From Russula earlei (lineage: Eukaryota; Basidiomycota; Agaricomycetes; Russulales; Russulaceae): DNA of 64,000 bases. The stretch covers positions 62,001 to 126,000 of the forward strand of contig JAGFNK010000092.1 in assembly GCA_025769875.1 (NCBI GenBank). The letters are read 5' to 3'. Made by a program: the position numbers and the translations under genes. Of the stretch, positions 52,269-62,489 are shown one piece after another (position 1 is the stretch's first letter; the number at the start of each line of letters is the position of its first letter). The notes beneath the pieces are model-generated. The model was not told the origin of the DNA. It worked only from the letters and a program-made list of their open reading frames with translations, and did no database searches.

Positions 52269-55140
52269 TCACGCGGGCAGGTTTTCCTTCCCTCCTAGCA
52301 CCTCGCGTATCGGGGGATCAAAGCCCTTGCCCTGGTTCTGCGTGCGTTTCGGGCTGCTGGCAATCATTGCGCGTTCAGCGTCGAAGCTCTCGTCGTCGAG
52401 GATCATCCCGCCGCCGTCCCACTGCTCCTCGAGCAGACTCGGCTCCACGCGCAAGCCGCCGAGGTCGATGCGCACGGGTGACTCGACGATAGGCGGCAAC
52501 CGTGCGAGGGGCATTTTGGACGCTCGAGCGGGCGGGGTGTTGCTCAAGCTCGCCAAGGACGTCGCCGACGTGGACGAGGTGAGCGAGTCGAACCTGGTCA
52601 CGAACGCCGCCAGCGCACGGCGTTCGTCTTCCAGCTGCTGCCGTGCCTAGTCATATTTCACATCGACGACACGTCGCCCCATCGCCATCAGTTTTTTCGG
52701 TTCGTTCGGGGCATGGCGTGGCACGTGGGCGAACCTTTTTCTCCTTTTCGAGTGCCCGCGCAAGCTCCGTCGCCCATTCGTCCGCCTCCTTGCGCTTCGC
52801 TTCCTCCACGGCCAATCGTCCGCTCCACTCTCGTTCGACGTCCTCGCGCACGGCACGCAGCGGCGCACCGAGGTTGTCATCGTACCCCTTGATGACCATC
52901 TCGAGCTCGCGGACGTTGCGTGCTTGCTCTACAAGCAGGCGATCCTTCTCGCTCTCCGGTGCGTCGGGAGGCAGCTCGGGCCGCGCGAGGAGTGCAGCTT
53001 CGAGTGCGAGGATTTGTGTCGCTTGGGATTCGATCTCGCGTCGCGCGGAAAGGAGCTCTTGTTGGAGCTGGGCGTTCGCGTCGTGTCAGCTATTGGAAGA
53101 AGAGGTGGATGGGAAGACAGCGAACTTGGTACGGCGTCATATCAAAATCAACCTTGGAAGGACTCGCCGGACGCGACTCGTCCCCGCGGTTCTCGTCGAC
53201 CGTCTGGCTTGTAAGGATGAGGTTCGTGAGTTGCTTGATGCGCGCGTTGAGATCTTTCATCGCCTTGCTCTCGTCCAGTTGCTGCAAGTCATGTTAATAG
53301 GGCATTGGGCAGTTTAATGGAGAATTACCTCGCGTGCGGAGAGGCGTCGTGTCTTTCCTGGCGCGTCCGCCTCCTTCTCTTTCTCTGCGAGGCGGTTCTT
53401 GAGCTCTTCAATTTCTTGTCGGTACCGTTCAAGAAGCGCGTCGGTGTCGACGACTTCCTTCTTCTTCGCATTCAGCTGTACCTTCTTGATGCGTTGCGCG
53501 AATTGCAGCGTGCTCGTCGACTCGGCGACTGCACTGGCATCTGGGTTGAGTGTGCATATCACTGAGATGCGCGCGTCGCCGGAAAGCGAAGGTTGCAGCA
53601 TGCGTGTGAGTTTGGAGTTGCGGAACGGGACGTGGTCGCTTCACCCTGGGTCAGTACGACATCAATCAAGGCAGACTTATTTCGCCTACCTCTTCCCTTT
53701 GGATGCATTTTCCGCAAGTGTTGCAATCACGCTCCCGAGGGTGAGCAAGCTATACACTCTCATAATCAGCAATCGAGATTGAGAAGACGGGGGTCGTAAA
53801 TCGCCTTGTGTTGATGTACTTTCCTTCCCGCGTCCGCTCCTTGTCCGAAGTCGCCTTCTCCGACCCAGCAAGGTCAATCAAGCTGAGCACGCTCGTTTGC
53901 ACGCTCTTCCCTCCGATCGATTGCAGCCTTGGTCCACCGGGCGTTGGCGGCCGCGACGGTACTCCAGGTGTTTGCCGCCCCCCATTCGTGTCGCCGCGTT
54001 CCCGACTTTCGATGACGACTCGGAACACGCTGTGACTGCGACTGCTCCTATCGTTCCAATCGGTAGTCGCCGTTCGTCGCGCAGCCCAACCGCGAGCAAT
54101 CACGGCGCGCACGGCCGCAAGGCTCGTCACGACCTCCTCGCGAAGTGGTGCCAGCCACACGTTCGCACCGCTGCCTTGAAGCTGCACTGCAGGGGCGGAG
54201 GCGGGGGCCAGTAGGTCATAGATCGTTTCGTTGTATATTTCAAGATATGAACAGCGCAGCAAATATTCGCGTGCGGGGGTGCGCCTAATGAAGGCGAAGA
54301 TGTCTTTCATAGCGCGTGGTATGATTCCGGGCTGGTCATCGTCCCCAGACTGAAGGTATGTCAGACATTACCATCGTATCGCGATTGTAATGGCAAACTG
54401 ACCAGAGTGAAGGTCTTGCCGCTCGCTGTCTGGCCGTATGCAAAAACGACGGCGTTGTAGCCGTCCATGGCTGCGCAAACGTGGTTACGTGCGACGGTGT
54501 TGTACACAGACTTGTTATCTGAACCTGTCAGAATTTGGTCAAAGTGGAATACGGGAGGGGTGGTGGCCGCATTGCGGTGATGCTGGGACAAGAGCTTGAT
54601 CGAATTTGTGTTCACCATCTGTGTGTCCCATGCAGAGGGGGACTCCGAAGGGCGCACGCGGATGGAGACGAGGACTTTGTCGTCTTGATCGCCATTCGAA
54701 GCGGCGCGGGGGAAGTTCTCGTCGACCTCGCCGGAGATGTCGGCTGGTTCGACTGTCTCCCAGTCTACGAGTACGTCCTCCGGGTCGACCCTGCTCACGT
54801 CCATCTCGCTGCGGTCGTCCCGATGTGGGTCATCCTCTGCTAGTCGCGGCGTGCCAGGAGTCTTGGGTCGTGAAGGATCCCTCTTTGTGGGGGTGCCTGG
54901 AGCAGGAGACTGAGCTGGGGGTTTCGTTTTCACAGTCGTTCGTACGCGCGCTTCTGAGGAAAGGGCAGCCTTGAATTTCTTGGCTGACGCGAGCGCGTTC
55001 AACGGGCCAGATGTCGAAAAACGCGATGATCCGGATGAACTCGAGGTAGAAAGGGAGCGCCTTGGAGTGAAAAGCGAGGTCGGGCGTAGAAGACGTTTTG
55101 AAGGTTGAGTCTGAGTCGAGTTTGAGGACGTTGTAGCCAT
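52269..55140 (-). CDS. Kinesin motor, kinesin-7 (CENP-E/Kip2)-like
   Basis: N-terminal plus-end motor. The start at 55140 (MATTSSNSTQTQPSKRLLRP) gives about 154 Ser/Thr/Pro-rich residues before the motor (DKVLVSIRVRPSE). The P-loop is AYGQTASGKTFTL (about residues 236-243 for GQTASGKT). Later motor marks are YLEIYNETIYDLLAP, switch I NDRSSRSHSVFRVVIESRE, switch II LSLIDLAGSEKATSDKERTR, LLTLGSVIATLAENASKGK, VPFRNSKLTRMLQPSLSGDA and ICTLNPDASAVAESTSTLQF with AQRIKKVQ. Coiled-coil text follows (RYRQEIEELKNRLAEKEKEA; QQELLSARREIESQATQILA). The end is FDPPIREVLGGKENLPA with a stop at 52269-52271. The class call rests on motor similarity and the short neck pattern; other N-kinesin classes are possible. 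All nucleotide-pocket motifs are intact. Confidence 0.88.
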
Positions 55141-55244
55141 GATGGCCAGCCTGGCAGGCGATCCTGTCGTCGCTTGACCTGCGCGGTCGCGGGATTGAAC
55201 CGTGAGAACTTTCGTGGGACGCGACTTGATCACATGATCGCATA

Positions 55245-56104
55245 GTATGTGTTATTTCAATCTGTTCGCCTGCGGCCAGCTCAGTCGCGATCTCCACATT
55301 CCTTGCGGACGTCTCGGCGCGGTGATCGAAAGTGTACCTTGCGAAGAAGCCAAGATCCGCAAGTGCTACCAAGGGAATGTGACCGTCGCAATGGGCGCGT
55401 TGAATAGGAAATGTCCCATCGGGTAGGTCCGAGCAAGCCCCTGTAGGACGCGTCAGACATTTCTCTCCTCTAGGGTCTCACGGAGATGCGGTCCACCCAC
55501 GAGGGTTAATATGGCCCCGAGGTCACAACAGACCAATAGAGCTCTGTGTCGCTCACAATGGACGGTTGTTGCACAAGCCATTCGGCGATGCGGCCCTTGG
55601 CGTCGTGGTGTTCGTACCTGTCTTTCTGGTCACAGCCCCCTCTCTGCATGGCGAGCAGTGAGCACCGTAATCCCTGGGGTGAGCGGTCTCGGGGATGCCC
55701 TCGCTTTACCTTCAAATTATAGTCTAGGCTACTCAAAACGTACATGCCTGATTGACTTTGTCTGCTTTGAACTCTCGAAGATGCGTATGCTGGCATAAAT
55801 CTCGCGCTGTTCACCGACGGTAAACCCGTCGATGTTGACCCACACGCCGTAGACGCCGTCAAGAGCAGCGGCCACAGATGCCAGGTCGCTCGTGTGCGGT
55901 TTCAATAACATATCACGCAACCATAGACGGCGCAATTGATGCTGACCTACCCTTGAAGATTTCGACGCCCTCCTCGCGCAAAGCCAGGGCATCCTCCGGG
56001 TTGCGCGTGAGAGCACGGACGGCGTAGGGCGACGGTGAACCATCCTCACCGGGTGCACGCAGGTTTTTCACCACATGGCGGCCTTGAGCCCCTGTCGCTC
56101 CCAC
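55245..56104 (-). pseudogene. NmrA-like (SDR) protein gene, broken
   Basis: NmrA-like proteins are NAD(P)-binding Rossmann-fold redox sensors. The relic starts with GATGAQGRHVVKNL (56104) but has no initiator and first beta strand before it. It continues AVRALTRNPEDALALREEGV, DLASVAAALDGVYGVWVNID with GFTVGEQREI, YVLSSLDYNLK, YEHHDAKGRIAEWLVQQPSI and YWSVVTSGPY. A stop follows GPY at about 55506. Further on, family text reappears in two frames: DGTFLFNAPI, then DGHIPLVALADLGFFARYTF with DHRAETSARNVEIATEL, offset by one base where a single nucleotide seems lost (near 55385). Sequence after EIATEL does not match and runs into the kinesin leader at 55140. So it lacks both ends and carries at least one stop and one frameshift. 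Confidence 0.82.
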
Positions 56105-56444
56105 TTTTCTTGCTGTTGTGTATCTCGCCAGTTTCCTTGGCCATACTATATCTCCCCCAATCTGCCTCGGGGAGGATGAACCCGGTATTTTCGCACGTCT
56201 CAGTATTTCGTCCTCCGTACGGAGCCGTCGGGATGGACTCGTTTTGTCAAAACGTACGTACGTGTCAGAATCGGATCTTGAATGTAAGAGTCAGCGCCCG
56301 ATACATCGTCGTCCTTATAGGCGTTTGTCAAAATTTTTATTTTGGTTTGTCATCGTGTTGCTATATACAGACGGTATATATCCATGATCATGGATTCACA
56401 GATTTTACTTTGTGTAACCAAAGTGGACCTACGACGATCATCAC
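56105..56444. other. 340-bp stretch between the F-box stop and the NmrA relic
   Basis: No gene seen. It would hold the F-box 3' UTR and perhaps the old NmrA promoter and missing 5' end. Confidence 0.45.
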
Positions 56445-57933
56445 TCAGCTCGGAACAAACAGGCTGCAGAGACGGAACGCACCAACAGGATCGTGCGGTG
56501 CATGGAATATTGTCGTCCAGCTTCCCAGGACGCCGAACGAAGACCGCACCCCACCGACCTGGACAGCATCGCAGCTGGGCGAGGCAGAAAGGGAAATTTA
56601 TCAGCGACGACCGTCCGAGCACCGAGCACTAGAAAAACAGGCAGGAAGGGGGGGTGGGCATACCTCCAGAGGGCCTGGCCAGTCTCTCCACACACCTGAA
56701 AGATTCGTCGGCAACCAACGACATGAAACAGAAGGTGCAAAACGCACCCATTTCCAGCGTAGATGCTCGTCTGGCGTCATCTCGACGCTTCCTACCATCG
56801 TCTGCCCATCACGAACTTCGCCTGCGAACATGAGACGCGGTCGACCGGGATGTCCATGGTCCGGCTCGGTCCCGATGACACGGAAGTGCACTGGGAGCAC
56901 GCGAAATGTCTCGCTAAACAACGGGTCTCTGAATATTGACGCATCGAGCACCCCCGGGTGGGCGGGCTGGGTGAACCAAGTCAATTAGTGCATGGGACTA
57001 GATTTGTGGCGGCGACGCACATCATAGTTGTTGACGCCTGCGCAAGTCAGGTTTGTCTCTCCACACGGAGAAAAAGGGAAGGGGAAGAAAGTGCTCACGT
57101 AGAAGCTCACGGTGGTCCATGAAGGAATACGTGCAGTGCCACAGACCTTCGACTCCGGCCCAGTCCCGTTCCTTTGAGAGGTCTAACCCGGGGGGGATGA
57201 CGCTCTGACAATAGGGCATGCTAATGGGTATAAGCGGGAACACGAACGGCTCGTCGTCGCGCAGATCGACGAGGTGCATCGCGATTGTGCGGTGGATCGC
57301 GAGGAGGTGCACCCAATTGACGCGCCCACTGCAGTCGGACATGAACGGCCCAAAGTCGCAATCGTATCGATAGTTACGCATGTTGTACACGACCGCGAGG
57401 GCGGCGGCCTTGTTCATGTTCGCCGCATCGTGCGGCGTGAGTCCCAAATGAACGAGGAGATACGAGCGCATCTGCTTCTCGGCCGCTGTGCACCCATGCG
57501 TGTTCAGGAAAACGCCATCGCGGAGCATGGAGACGAGCCAGATGAGGTTTGCCGAGCGAGCATGGGCCCCGAACGTGGGTGCCGGTGCCGCACCACGGAG
57601 CAGCTTAATCAGAGTGCGCAATATGGCCTCGCGTTCACCGGGCCGGCACTTGGACGGGTCCGTCAAAACCGTACGCGTGCGGATGATGGCCTGCAATGAA
57701 CCCTTCCAGTCGATACTTTCGATCGGGACGCGATACAGGCGAGGGGTAACCGAGAGACGAGGATCGTCCAGTGGCTGCGCTAGATAAAGCGCGCGCCATA
57801 GATGATTGTCCGAGGAATGATAAACGAGGTTGTAAAAACTCTTGCATGTTTGGGAGAAAGCTGCGACATCGAGTGGGTCGAGGATGAGGAGGACCTGCTC
57901 GACGATCTCCAGTGGTATCAGAGCGAGGGCCAT
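56445..57933 (-). CDS. F-box protein, basidiomycete type
   Basis: F-box proteins link substrates to SCF ubiquitin ligases through Skp1. The start at 57933 gives MALALIPLEIVEQVLLILDP with LDVAAFSQTCKSFYNLVYHS, a clear F-box at residues 6-50. The middle has IDWKGSLQAIIRTRTVLTDP and a conserved block VNWVHLLAIHRTIAMHLVDL. After an intron come DWFTQPAHPGVLDASIFRDP, RLMFAGEVRDGQTMVGSVEM with TPDEHLRWKW, GETGQALWR, and a last exon VQVGGVRSSFGVLGSWTTIF with HAPHDPVGAFRLCSLFVPS. The stop is at 56445-56447. This C-terminal layout (GQALW, then VQVGG...GSWTT) is common in large F-box families of agaricomycetes. A long plus-strand frame at 56035-56988 is its shadow. Confidence 0.85.
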
Positions 57934-59076
57934 GGTCGTGGATGGGCCAGAACAAGGTCGACGGCATCTATTTCGTGGTGTGCCTTATAAGTGAAAGCTG
58001 ATCGAGACTCGACGAATCCTTTTTTTCCGTGAGTGACCACTAAATCCGTCGCGACCCATTTTGGTACCTTGTCAACGGATGAGATGCGATCACCCGTCTG
58101 TGCCACGGCGGAATTAAGTGAACTACCAATGGCGTTTTGCCTTGTTCACTCTTTGCTCACCCCATTGCGCCCCGGATTGATTAGCCGCCTACTAAAGACC
58201 GGTGTCGAGGAATATTTAATTTGTGCCTTGAGTTAGCGTTACATGTCCCATTTACGTACGTAGTCAACAAGGGCGTTCTCCCGGGCACGTGATCCAGGCA
58301 CCTCCCTCAGTTGCCGTCCCGTAGCTTCTTTCCTGATAAACGCAAAGTTACAACTCCGCTCGGCTGCGGGTCGCCCACCTCACTCATCACCATCGTCATC
58401 CATTGCATTGAGTGAGGTTGACTCGCGTGCGCATGGGCCAACTGTGAGCGTGAATGTAAATCACGAAACGACAATTTATTCTTCACAGGCACTGAAGTAA
58501 GGTTCTGCGCGGGTACTAGTGGAAGGTGCCAAGGAAGGAGATTGACGCTAGAAAACATGATTGCCGTATTTTCTATCCCATCTCCCGGCCCCTGCATTTA
58601 ATCATTTTTGTTTTGGGCTCCTTGACGATCATCAACCCTTCTGGTCGAAGAGCGATGCGTGCATGGATACCCCATCGCAATATATTGTTTCCAGACCCGA
58701 AATTCGGCAGAATGACTTGGCACTCGCTCACAAATGGCTGCGACGTGACTCCGCGGTTCAAATCATTTCTTCGCACCCCTGTTGCACCGTTTCCGCAAAC
58801 GGTGGCCAACCCCTCACCCGCGCTTTTCCTTTCTCGACACAGCGGAGATCCCGACCCGAGCACGGCTCGTTCTCTTTCGAAAGGCCATGCGCTAGTAGTT
58901 CTTGATGCTTGATGGGCTCCTCGCCCAGCGCTCAACGGCGGCGTGTTTGAGAATACTGCATGATCAAACGGCCGTTCGTTGACTCGACATGCAACATACC
59001 GTATTCGCGTCAAGACGTTCCTTCATGGCCGCGTAGTCATGCACCGCTCAAGCGCTCACGACCGATGCACTGTTCA
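57934..59076. other. 1.1-kb intergenic stretch
   Basis: It includes the F-box promoter at its left end. A minus-strand frame at 58573-59013 (147 codons) and overlapping plus-strand frames exist; none resembles a family I know. I do not call a gene. Confidence 0.4.
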
Positions 59077-59358
59077 ATGCGTAAGGGTGATTTCACCGGA
59101 AGTAGTTACGCAGCATGTGGCGTTTTGCTTGACGAGGAATCGTCGCCTAAGGTCTACCAATCTTTCTGCAATGGAAAAAAAAATCCCAGTGAATCCCACA
59201 TACCAAACATTACGGTGTGTCGAAAAAAAAACGCAGGACATAGCGAGGAAGGCACGAACCCTTGCGCTTCCCGAATATTGTTGAAGTCCAATCCCATACA
59301 CTGCCCTTGTGCCCACGCCCCTCATCTTCTCCGCCCATAGTTGCTATGTGAGTCAGAA
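59077..59358 (-). pseudogene. Partial duplicate of the EGT1 3' end
   Basis: This segment aligns with EGT1 at about 46141-46443. Shared plus-strand landmarks include atgcgtaagggt, ggaagtagttacgcagc, cttgacgaggaatcgt, attgttgaagtcca and cccctcatcttctccgccc. On the minus strand it still encodes GGEDEGRGHKGSVWDWTST, against GGEDEGRGHNGGVWEWTST in EGT1. It keeps a rearranged remnant of the EGT1 intron and the sequence just outside the exon, so it is a DNA-level copy and not a processed cDNA. It has frameshifts and small deletions (for example around 59170-59235). It stops exactly where the inverted-repeat element at 59361 begins. Confidence 0.88.
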
Positions 59359-59360
59359 AA

Positions 59361-59578
59361 TGGGAACTTGCCAATTCACTATCATCTTGCCAGTCATGAA
59401 AGTAATGGACCCCCAGCCAAAATATTCCTTGAAAACCACTTGATGGACCTCCATTACTCTTTGATAGAATGACATTAATGGCACTCAATAGTATAACTAC
59501 AAACTTTTAAATGGAGTTGTTTGAGCAGATACAGGGGAAATGAAATTGGTGAGATGGTAGTGAATTGGCAAGTTCCCA
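59361..59578. mobile_element. MITE-like element with about 27-bp terminal inverted repeats
   Basis: The left end tgggaacttgccaattcact matches the reverse complement of the right end (59551-59578); the first 21 bases are identical and the match resumes after one mismatch. The element is 218 bp, AT-leaning, CpG-free or nearly so, and has no coding capacity. A related sequence in opposite orientation follows at 59599-59775. No clean target-site duplication is visible. Confidence 0.75.
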
Positions 59579-59598
59579 GTTAGTGATACTATCAGTTA

Positions 59599-59775
59599 TG
59601 GGGAACTTGGCACTGTATCACCATCCTGGCAGTTTCATTTTTCCCTGTATCTGCTTGAACAACTCCATTCAAAATTTCATAGTTATACTATTGAGTGCAG
59701 TTAATGTCATTCTAGCAAAGAAAATTGGAGGTCCATCCAGTGTTTTTTGAGTAATGTTTTGGCTGGGGGTCACGC
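59599..59775. mobile_element. Second, inverted and diverged copy of the MITE-like element
   Basis: The reverse complement of 59361-59578 can be followed through this stretch: ggggaacttgg, tttcattt with ccctgtatctgct, aacaactccatt, tagttatactattgagtgc, taatgtcattcta, ggaggtccatc and attttggctgggggtc or close versions. Its right end lacks the last 40 or so bases of the partner. With the first copy it forms a near-palindrome of about 400 bp. Confidence 0.7.
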
Positions 59776-60149
59776 CCACATCATGCCTGCATCACACCTT
59801 CTGTCATGGCGGAGGGCGGAGTTTGATTCCAGCTGGGTGATCACTGTATGCTGACTCAGATCACTGTAGTTCTACCTTGCATCAATGCCATGTTACAGGT
59901 GGTCCAGTCAGCCAGCACAAGACCATACATATAAGCAGTGAATACAGACAGCATTGCTTGATTATAACAATGGTATCTATCACACTTTTAGTCGTGTGGT
60001 GCTGGTCCATAATGTGAGTACATTCCGTTCATCACCCAAGTCCTTATCTGATTATTCCCAAGGTCTCGGGCCAGATGCTATGAGACAGAGCTTCTGGGAA
60101 GCATAGGTCACATTGGGAAGCCCACCAGGATAGCCAGCTCCTCAAGCCA
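59776..60149. other. CpG-poor leader of the transposase relic
   Basis: No gene is seen. Composition matches the transposase that follows. Terminal repeats of the parent transposon were not identified. Confidence 0.4.
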
Positions 60150-61693
60150 GCCCAGGAAAAGGTGCTAGTTGACTGGTGTGAGCAGTTGTCTGTGGAGGCG
60201 ATGCCTCTGGATCAAAAAGCACTGTGGGCCCATGCTCTGGGCATATCTAGCCAGTACCCTGGAAAAGCCTGGCACTATCGGTTCATTAAACGTAACCCTA
60301 TTGTGACATTCTTGAAAGCAAGAGCATTGGATCCAAAGCACGCGCAACATTTCAATAGGACAGTAGTCCATGACTACTTCAAAAAATGACAGGAACTGGT
60401 GGATTCTTATGATGGGATACCACCTCAACATCAATGGAATATGGATGAGAAAGGAATCCAGATGGGAGGTGGCTGTAAGAACAGTGGAAGAAAGTTTCTA
60501 TTCATGAAAGAACGGAAGCAGCTGTATTGCATCAAGAGTGACAGTCTGGAGCTCATCTCCATCATTGAGTGCATTTCGGCAGCAGGAATTCTTATGCCCT
60601 CAGGGTTTGTTCTCTTGGATGGCCCACTGCCTCACTGCTGGGATTTGGAAGGTGTCAGATGGTGAGATTCTATCCTGCAGTATAGCAGCATAAACTGATT
60701 TGCCTTCGCAGCATTGCGACATCCCCTTTTGGGTGGACAGATCACAAAATATGCAAGTGATGGTTCTGATCAGTGTTCATTCCGTTTGCTGCTACCCATC
60801 GTATAAACAGCAAACCGATTGTGCTGACCCTTGATGGGCACAGCTTGCACGAGATGCCAGCCATGCAGCAACTGGCATATGATAACAATATCATTCTATT
60901 TTGCTTCCCTTCAAAGACAACACACAAGCTTCAGCTGCTTGATGTGTTGGTTTTTGCACCTGTCCAACGCATGTGGTCATCACATTGTGACCGCTGCCTC
61001 GCTGAAGGCATCAAAGTCACACGATACAATGTAATCCATGAATACATGGAGGTTTGTAAAGTTATCACCCTGGACCTCATTTGTAATGCATTCCACAAGT
61101 CCGGAATCTGGCCTATCAATCCATTGGTCTTCACTGAAGAAGACTTTGCCCTGAGCATGGCATCATCGTCCTCATCACATTTCCCCCCTTCATACCCAAC
61201 AGAGGTTCCATCATTGCCTCTGGCAGTCAGCTTGGAACTCAGTTCTGAGACTAGTGATGGCGATTACTGTGCCTCTGACTTGGGGGAAAATGCCAGGGGC
61301 ACAACCAGCGGTCACAAACTGTCAAGCACTGACCCACACTTGTGTGCATGTAACTTGATCCTCACGTGTGTGTCATCAGCACAGACGATTGTTCCTGATC
61401 AGCAAGCTGTCTCCATGCTCCAAGATCTTGAGTGGAGCCATGAAGACCTGATTGCCCAAATACACTCACTTGATCACCAGGTTTCGATCCTTTCACAAAC
61501 AGTAATCATGCAAGCATCACAACTGAGCACGGCAAACATGCACTGCACAATTGCTCAGCAAGAGGCTGACAACTTGCGCATGAAATTGGAAAATCAGTGT
61601 AAGACAAAAGCACACACGTCAACAAAGATTAAGGCCCAGTTTGTGACACATCCTGAGCTGAAGGAGGCATTTGAAGTGGAGGAACAAACCTGA
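60150..61693 (+). pseudogene. Pogo/CENP-B-type DDE transposase, inactivated
   Basis: A CENP-B-type helix-turn-helix region reads LVDWCEQLSVEAMPLDQKAL and ISSQYPGKAWHYRFIKRNP. After an in-frame TGA (about 60387) the catalytic domain continues: QHQWNMDEKGIQMGGG (first Asp), an in-frame TGA at 60662, then from about 60772 in another frame FIPFAATHRINSKPIVLTLD with GHSLHE (second Asp) and PSKTTHKLQLLDVLVFAPVQ (third Asp). The tail AFHKSGIWPINPLVFTEEDF is typical of this class, followed by a coiled C-terminal part up to the stop at 61693. The two stops and the frame change mean the protein cannot be made. I counted 27 CpG in 60181-61680. Confidence 0.88.
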
Positions 61694-62489
61694 GTCATCT
61701 GGGAGTGACAAGAAACACAGAAGCGCAGTGGGAAAGCTGCTGAGGATGCTGCCTGTGCTATACAAATTAGTATGGGCACTGTCTCATGTTGAAGCAGATG
61801 GGCGCAGGTTATGATAAGAGCGATAAGATCCTTAAGATCTATCAAAAGATATTTCAGTTTGTGTAAGACAAAACTGTAAATCAGTAATACCTATCAAAAG
61901 ATATCTACAACACGTGATTAGATGCAATAGATAAGATAGGAAACAGTAAGTACTCACTTCAGTTTGTGTAAGACAAAACTGAAGCGATCTAGCTAATTGA
62001 GTGCCTCTTAAATACGTGAAAGTGTCTCTAAGCAAAGTAATCATAACTACCAACTTGTATCATAAAGGATCAGTCGTTAGTAGCTACCGATTGTCATCAA
62101 TTATTGCCGTTTTCAGCGCACTTGGCGGAGCTTGAATTCCACCCAAATCGGCGCAGAAACCCCCTCAAACATGCGGGATGAATATCTCCCTCAAAACAGC
62201 TTCAATTCATATGAAATTATTGTCCCTGAATCGCCTGAATGAGGGCTAGGCAGCCCCATTGTTTTCATGAGATTTGAGTGAGAATTGGTGGAGCTGGACT
62301 CAAGCCACCTCCACATGTGTATTAGATGAATTACAACTCAAAATCATGGTCTATATCTATTATTTTTCCCTCATGTTGTACCCATGGGCTGTCTTGAGGC
62401 AGCCCCATAGTGTTTTTGACTCAAGTGTTGTGGTGTGCAACATTGTTTTCAGTGTGATCGGAGTGACGGCCAGCCACTCATTGCCCCTC
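61694..62489. repeat. CpG-poor repeat DNA right of the transposase
   Basis: AT-leaning with no gene. A short direct repeat is visible: ttcagtttgtgtaagacaaaactg occurs at about 61853-61876 and 61958-61981, and the nearby atcaaaagatat occurs at about 61841 and 61892. It probably belongs to the same or another old element. Confidence 0.55.

Noticed and set aside
56035..56988. 317-codon plus-strand open frame
   Set aside because: It lies antisense to the F-box gene, whose exons on the minus strand carry recognisable family sequence. Its own translation has no coherent domain.
59077..59358. Processed (retro) copy of EGT1
   Set aside because: Intron-derived sequence next to the exons is still present, so the copy was made from genomic DNA.
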